Positions 61,338 through 64,000 of a stretch of DNA of 64,000 bases are shown in pieces. Both the position numbers and the translations under genes were made by a program. Numbering within the stretch: position 1 is the first letter of the stretch; every line of letters begins with the position of its first letter. This DNA comes from Pycnococcus provasolii. Lineage: Eukaryota > Chlorophyta > Pseudoscourfieldiophyceae > Pseudoscourfieldiales > Pycnococcaceae. The DNA is taken from NCBI GenBank assembly GCA_938743325.2, contig OW568862.1:349501-413500 (forward strand). Reading direction: 5' to 3'. The notes under the pieces are model-generated. The model was not told where the DNA came from, did not search any database, and saw nothing but the letters and a program-made list of their open reading frames with translations.

Positions 61338-62547
61338 ACAGGTGCACTAACCTAACCCTTTAAAGGACTCACGACTCACGACTCACGAGCAAGGGAGATA
61401 CCTGTACGGGTAGTGAGACAGTGGCCCCTGGAGTGGAGTGAAGTGGAGTCAAGGCACTGCGGCTGAACACCTGTAACGTGAAATGAACACAAGATTAAAA
61501 TATGAAATGTCAGTCCGCGGCCGATGTTTGAAATCAATCATAAGACGCGAGGGAAGATGGAACTCACTCACACGGTTAATCTAGGAAGCGTCTTCTTCTG
61601 CGTCGTCTTTTTACTGTATTGTGGGATACACTGCTGTGTTGTGCCACTGTACCACCTCCGCGAGTCCGTGACCTTTCCATCACTCCCATCATTTAAGGGC
61701 TCATCAACTAACCTTAACTGGGCTCATCGAGCTCTCATCAACCTCCTTCCTCACCCTCCTCCTTCCTCACCCTCCTCCTCCTCCTGAAGGGACATACATA
61801 GACTCATACTGTAGACTGTCGTGTGCACACGTGATGTCATGAACTTACCTACTCAATAAGCTCAGTAAGCTCCTGAAGGAAGCTCCTCAAGGCTCAAGCT
61901 TCTCGTCAAGCTCCTCCTCCGAAACCCACCTTCCCCTTCCTCAAGCCTCAACCTCCTCGTCAAGCTCCTCCTCCTCCTCCTCCTCCTCATCAACCTCCTC
62001 CTGTTCTTCCTTCAAGCAAAAGAGCTCTTCTGTATCCATCCAAAGCTCGAAAGTCGAGATGATCAAGCTCTTCTTCATCAAGCTCTTCTTCATCAAGCTC
62101 CTCCCTCCATGAGTCCATGAGTCCATCATGGCTCCCTACCGTACAACTCCATGGATCCATGCCTGGGCAACCTCCTCCTCACTCCTCAATCCTCCCCTGA
62201 GGCAGCGAGATCGCCGAGAGGACCCGCGGCGAGATGAGTGAGTGAAATGACCCGCGGCAAGATGAGTGAGATCAATGACCCGCGGCGAGATGAGTGAGTG
62301 AGATGACCCGCGGCGACTGGCGAGAACCTACTGAAAAAAGGAAGTGAAAGCAAGGGAAAGCAAGTTAAGAAAACACAAAACCGTGCGGCACCCCAAACCC
62401 CTATTTAAAAAACGAGGTAGCTAACCTTTTTAAACCCCGAACCCTTTCTCCGAACTACCTTAAACTTTACCGTAGGGTTTTAGTGTGGGTTTTCCTCCTC
62501 CTCCCCATCTGCCCATCTGCCCATAAATCCTCGCTCGCTCAGTTGCG
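61338..62547. other. Pyrimidine-rich intergenic region
   Basis: No gene is supported in 1.2 kb. Immediately upstream of the channel start is CTAACCTAACCCTTTAAAGG (61347-61366). Long CTC/TCC-rich tracts occupy about 61740-62105 and produce spurious Glu- or Ser-rich frames. A 28-bp tandem repeat follows at 62221-62324, and AAACCCCTATTT and AAACCCCGAACCC words lie near 62395-62455 upstream of the next gene. Confidence 0.6.
62221..62324 (+). repeat. 28-bp tandem repeat, 3.7 units
   Basis: Units start at 62221, 62249, 62277 and 62305, each opening with GACCCGCGGC and continuing with GAGATGAGTGAG-type sequence; the last unit is cut short. Units differ at a few positions. Confidence 0.9.
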
Positions 62548-64000
62548 ATGTCCCCCACAGCCGCCTCCGCGTCGTTATCTCGGGCGCTGCGTCAGATGTA
62601 TCTCAGGGGAGACTCTAGTGCTAGTGCTAGTGCTGTATCTAGTGCTCATGTGTGGCGGTCTTCTCTGTCAGGGTCTTCTTCTTCTTCGCATGTGCCTCTC
62701 AGTGTCAGTGTCTTCCAGGGTCTTCTTCCAGGGTCTTCTTCCGGGTTCTCTTCTTCCAGGGCAGCGTCAGCGTCAGCGTCGTCAGGGAACGACAAGGGGG
62801 ATGATGATTCCACCACGGGGGGGAAGAAGGAGGAGGGATCACCTCCTTCGGAGCAACCAGCCTCAGTGGGCTCGCCTAAGCCTCCACCAGGGTCGCCACG
62901 GGAGAGGAAACCTCTCGTGGGTGTGGGATTTCAAGCAATGCCGCCGCCGCCGCCCTCTTCACCCACGAGGGAAAGAAGTCCGTCTCGAACAGCAAACCAG
63001 AAAAGATCTTCACGCGGTGGTGAAAAACCTTACAAACCTTCAGAGAAAACTTCAACCTCAACAGTCATGTCGGCGCCAATTGACCCTAGCACCATGATGG
63101 AAAGGTCGAGAGGAAGAGGGCAGAGAATCGCGCCGCCGAGAAGACAAGGGTTCCCAACCAGGCCAGGGCCGGGAAGGGGCGGCGGCGGCGGATACGGATA
63201 CGGAGACGGTGACGGAGACCGCGCAAGGAGAAGGCCGACGATGCAAAGGCAGCAGCAACCAAGAGGAGGGATGCAGCAAAAACGAGGCCCGAGAGGCGCT
63301 GGAGACGGAACAAACACAGGATACGCAGCTTCTGTGCTCATGGGCGACGTGTCGATGCAAAGGCAGGGCGCGGACGGGCAGCAGCGTCGACAACGCAGCT
63401 TCCCGCAGCGCGGTGCCGGTGGGCGCGGCGGTGCTGGCGGGCGCGGCGGTGCCGGCGGGCGCGGCGGTGCCGGCGGGCGCGGCGGTGGCCGAGGATTTAG
63501 CCGAGCCGACGACTCCGTCAGAAGGGGGCCTATCGTCGAGCGTGGCCGCCGAGGCGCGCAAGACGGCGACAGAGAAGGTGGCGACGAATGGTCTCGAGAG
63601 ATGCGCCAAGCAGGATCTACGAATGATCGCGGTGCGGGAATCTTTGACAACTACGACGACGATGACCTCATGAACCGTGACGACGTCTGGTGGTGGGAAC
63701 ATCAATTTAATTTCATGAGGAGTCTGCAGCCCGAGCAGAGTGAAGAAGCCTACATGGAAAGAATGGCACTGAATCAGCAAAATATGGCGGTGGACACTGG
63801 CGTTAACTCTACGCTCGCGACGGAGTCTATCGGATCCACCCCAGTTCTATGGGATGAGCTGCGTCCCACGCCAAAGGCTGCTCTTGATCGCTACACGACG
63901 TACGAACGCGGCGAGAAGTTCAGCTGGATCGACTTCATCATGGAGGATGAGGAGTACGAAGAGACGCGCGCATGGCTCGAGTCGAGATTCGAAAAGACGA
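62548..64000 (+). CDS. RGG-rich protein, 5' part (runs off the window)
   Basis: An uninterrupted frame of 484 codons from ATG 62548 to the window edge. I do not recognise the protein. The first 25 residues are basic and Ser/Ala-rich without acidic residues, as in a mitochondrial or plastid presequence. A Ser-rich region follows, then a Pro/Arg-rich region, and an RG/RGG segment (about residues 185-330) that includes an 18-bp tandem repeat coding for GGRGGA. The C-terminal visible part is acidic and Trp-rich (DDVWWWEHQF near 390, then FSWIDFIMEDEEYEETRAW), suggesting the start of a folded domain. RGG tracts commonly bind RNA, so an organellar RNA-associated protein is a reasonable but unproven inference. 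Confidence 0.75.
   Translation, partial: MSPTAASASLSRALRQMYLRGDSSASASAVSSAHVWRSSLSGSSSSSHVPLSVSVFQGLLPGSSSGFSSSRAASASASSGNDKGDDDSTTGGKKEEGSPPSEQPASVGSPKPPPGSPRERKPLVGVGFQAMPPPPPSSPTRERSPSRTANQKRSSRGGEKPYKPSEKTSTSTVMSAPIDPSTMMERSRGRGQRIAPPRRQGFPTRPGPGRGGGGGYGYGDGDGDRARRRPTMQRQQQPRGGMQQKRGPRGAGDGTNTGYAASVLMGDVSMQRQGADGQQRRQRSFPQRGAGGRGGAGGRGGAGGRGGAGGRGGGRGFSRADDSVRRGPIVERGRRGAQDGDREGGDEWSREMRQAGSTNDRGAGIFDNYDDDDLMNRDDVWWWEHQFNFMRSLQPEQSEEAYMERMALNQQNMAVDTGVNSTLATESIGSTPVLWDELRPTPKAALDRYTTYERGEKFSWIDFIMEDEEYEETRAWLESRFEKT
63421..63490 (+). repeat. 18-bp coding repeat in the RGG region
   Basis: Nearly identical 18-bp units (GGGCGCGGCGGTGCCGGC) repeat almost four times and encode GRGGAG units of the RGG-rich protein. 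Confidence 0.9.

Noticed and set aside
61740-62129. Glu-rich minus-strand frame and Ser/Leu-rich plus-strand frames in the CTC/TCC tract
   Set aside because: They are translations of a low-complexity pyrimidine tract with no domain or start context.
1-64000. tRNA, rRNA, transposon or virus-like sequences
   Set aside because: No clover-leaf T-arm motif, rRNA block, transposase, reverse transcriptase, capsid gene or terminal repeats were recognised by eye on either strand.

Overview
The window looks like nuclear DNA of a compact, gene-dense unicellular eukaryote, most probably a green alga of the prasinophyte or picoeukaryote kind. The evidence is indirect. There is a plant-type PYRR gene (zinc-less RibD deaminase, reductase and NADAR domain in one chain) and a plant-type N-carbamoylputrescine amidase. 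There is a bacterial-like giant polyketide synthase. Several N-termini look like organelle transit peptides. The green-algal poly(A) word TGTAA lies close behind, or overlaps, the stop codon of about twelve of the genes. Against a standard plant-type genome, the telomere-like repeats in the gene flanks are TTAGGG rather than TTTAGGG. Almost all genes are single open frames; only one intron could be supported.

Layout, left to right: a two-pore K+ channel (49-1785, +); a giant kelch plus filamin-repeat protein (1952-10009, -); an alanine-rich helical protein (11326-12522, +); a fragment of an SGNH/PC-esterase-like protein (12632-13294, -); a membrane protein with EF hands, one TM segment and DUF285 repeats (13917-16004, -); RNA ligase RTCB (17397-19031, +); a small Ser-rich single-TM protein (20158-20664, +); nucleoporin NUP88 (20733-23774, -); N-carbamoylputrescine amidase (24007-25125, -) head-to-head with a WD40 protein (25190-26818, +); PYRR (26931-29090, -); a poly(ADP-ribose) glycohydrolase with an altered signature loop (29346-30731, -); a membrane-anchored sialidase-fold protein (31150-33039, +); an alpha/beta hydrolase (33077-33949, -); a protein made of 14 integrase-type repeats (34165-37359, +); a second alpha/beta hydrolase (37468-38667, -); a receptor-like kinase with a kringle-like ectodomain (39805-44001, +); an 11-kb polyketide synthase gene with one intron (44770-55807, +); a four-domain voltage-gated cation channel with a Q-T-D-D pore ring (55932-61337, -); and the 5' part of an RGG-rich protein that runs off the window (62548-64000, +).

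The genes do not form an operon or an obvious pathway. Neighbours are often arranged tail-to-tail with 37-170 bp between stop codons, and head-to-head pairs share short promoter regions. The intergenic DNA is the most patterned part. Many 5' flanks carry TTAGGG/AACCCCTAA-type motifs, several 3' flanks carry TGTAA, and the 7-mer TACTGTA is over-represented. The strongest candidates for new biology are the AT-less polyketide synthase that ends in a BAHD/condensation-type acyltransferase completed across an intron, the Q-T-D-D channel, the 14-repeat organelle-type protein, the promoter telo-box arrays, the PARG with a broken GGG loop and the kringle-like receptor kinase. No rRNA, tRNA, CRISPR array, transposon or virus-like element was recognised.
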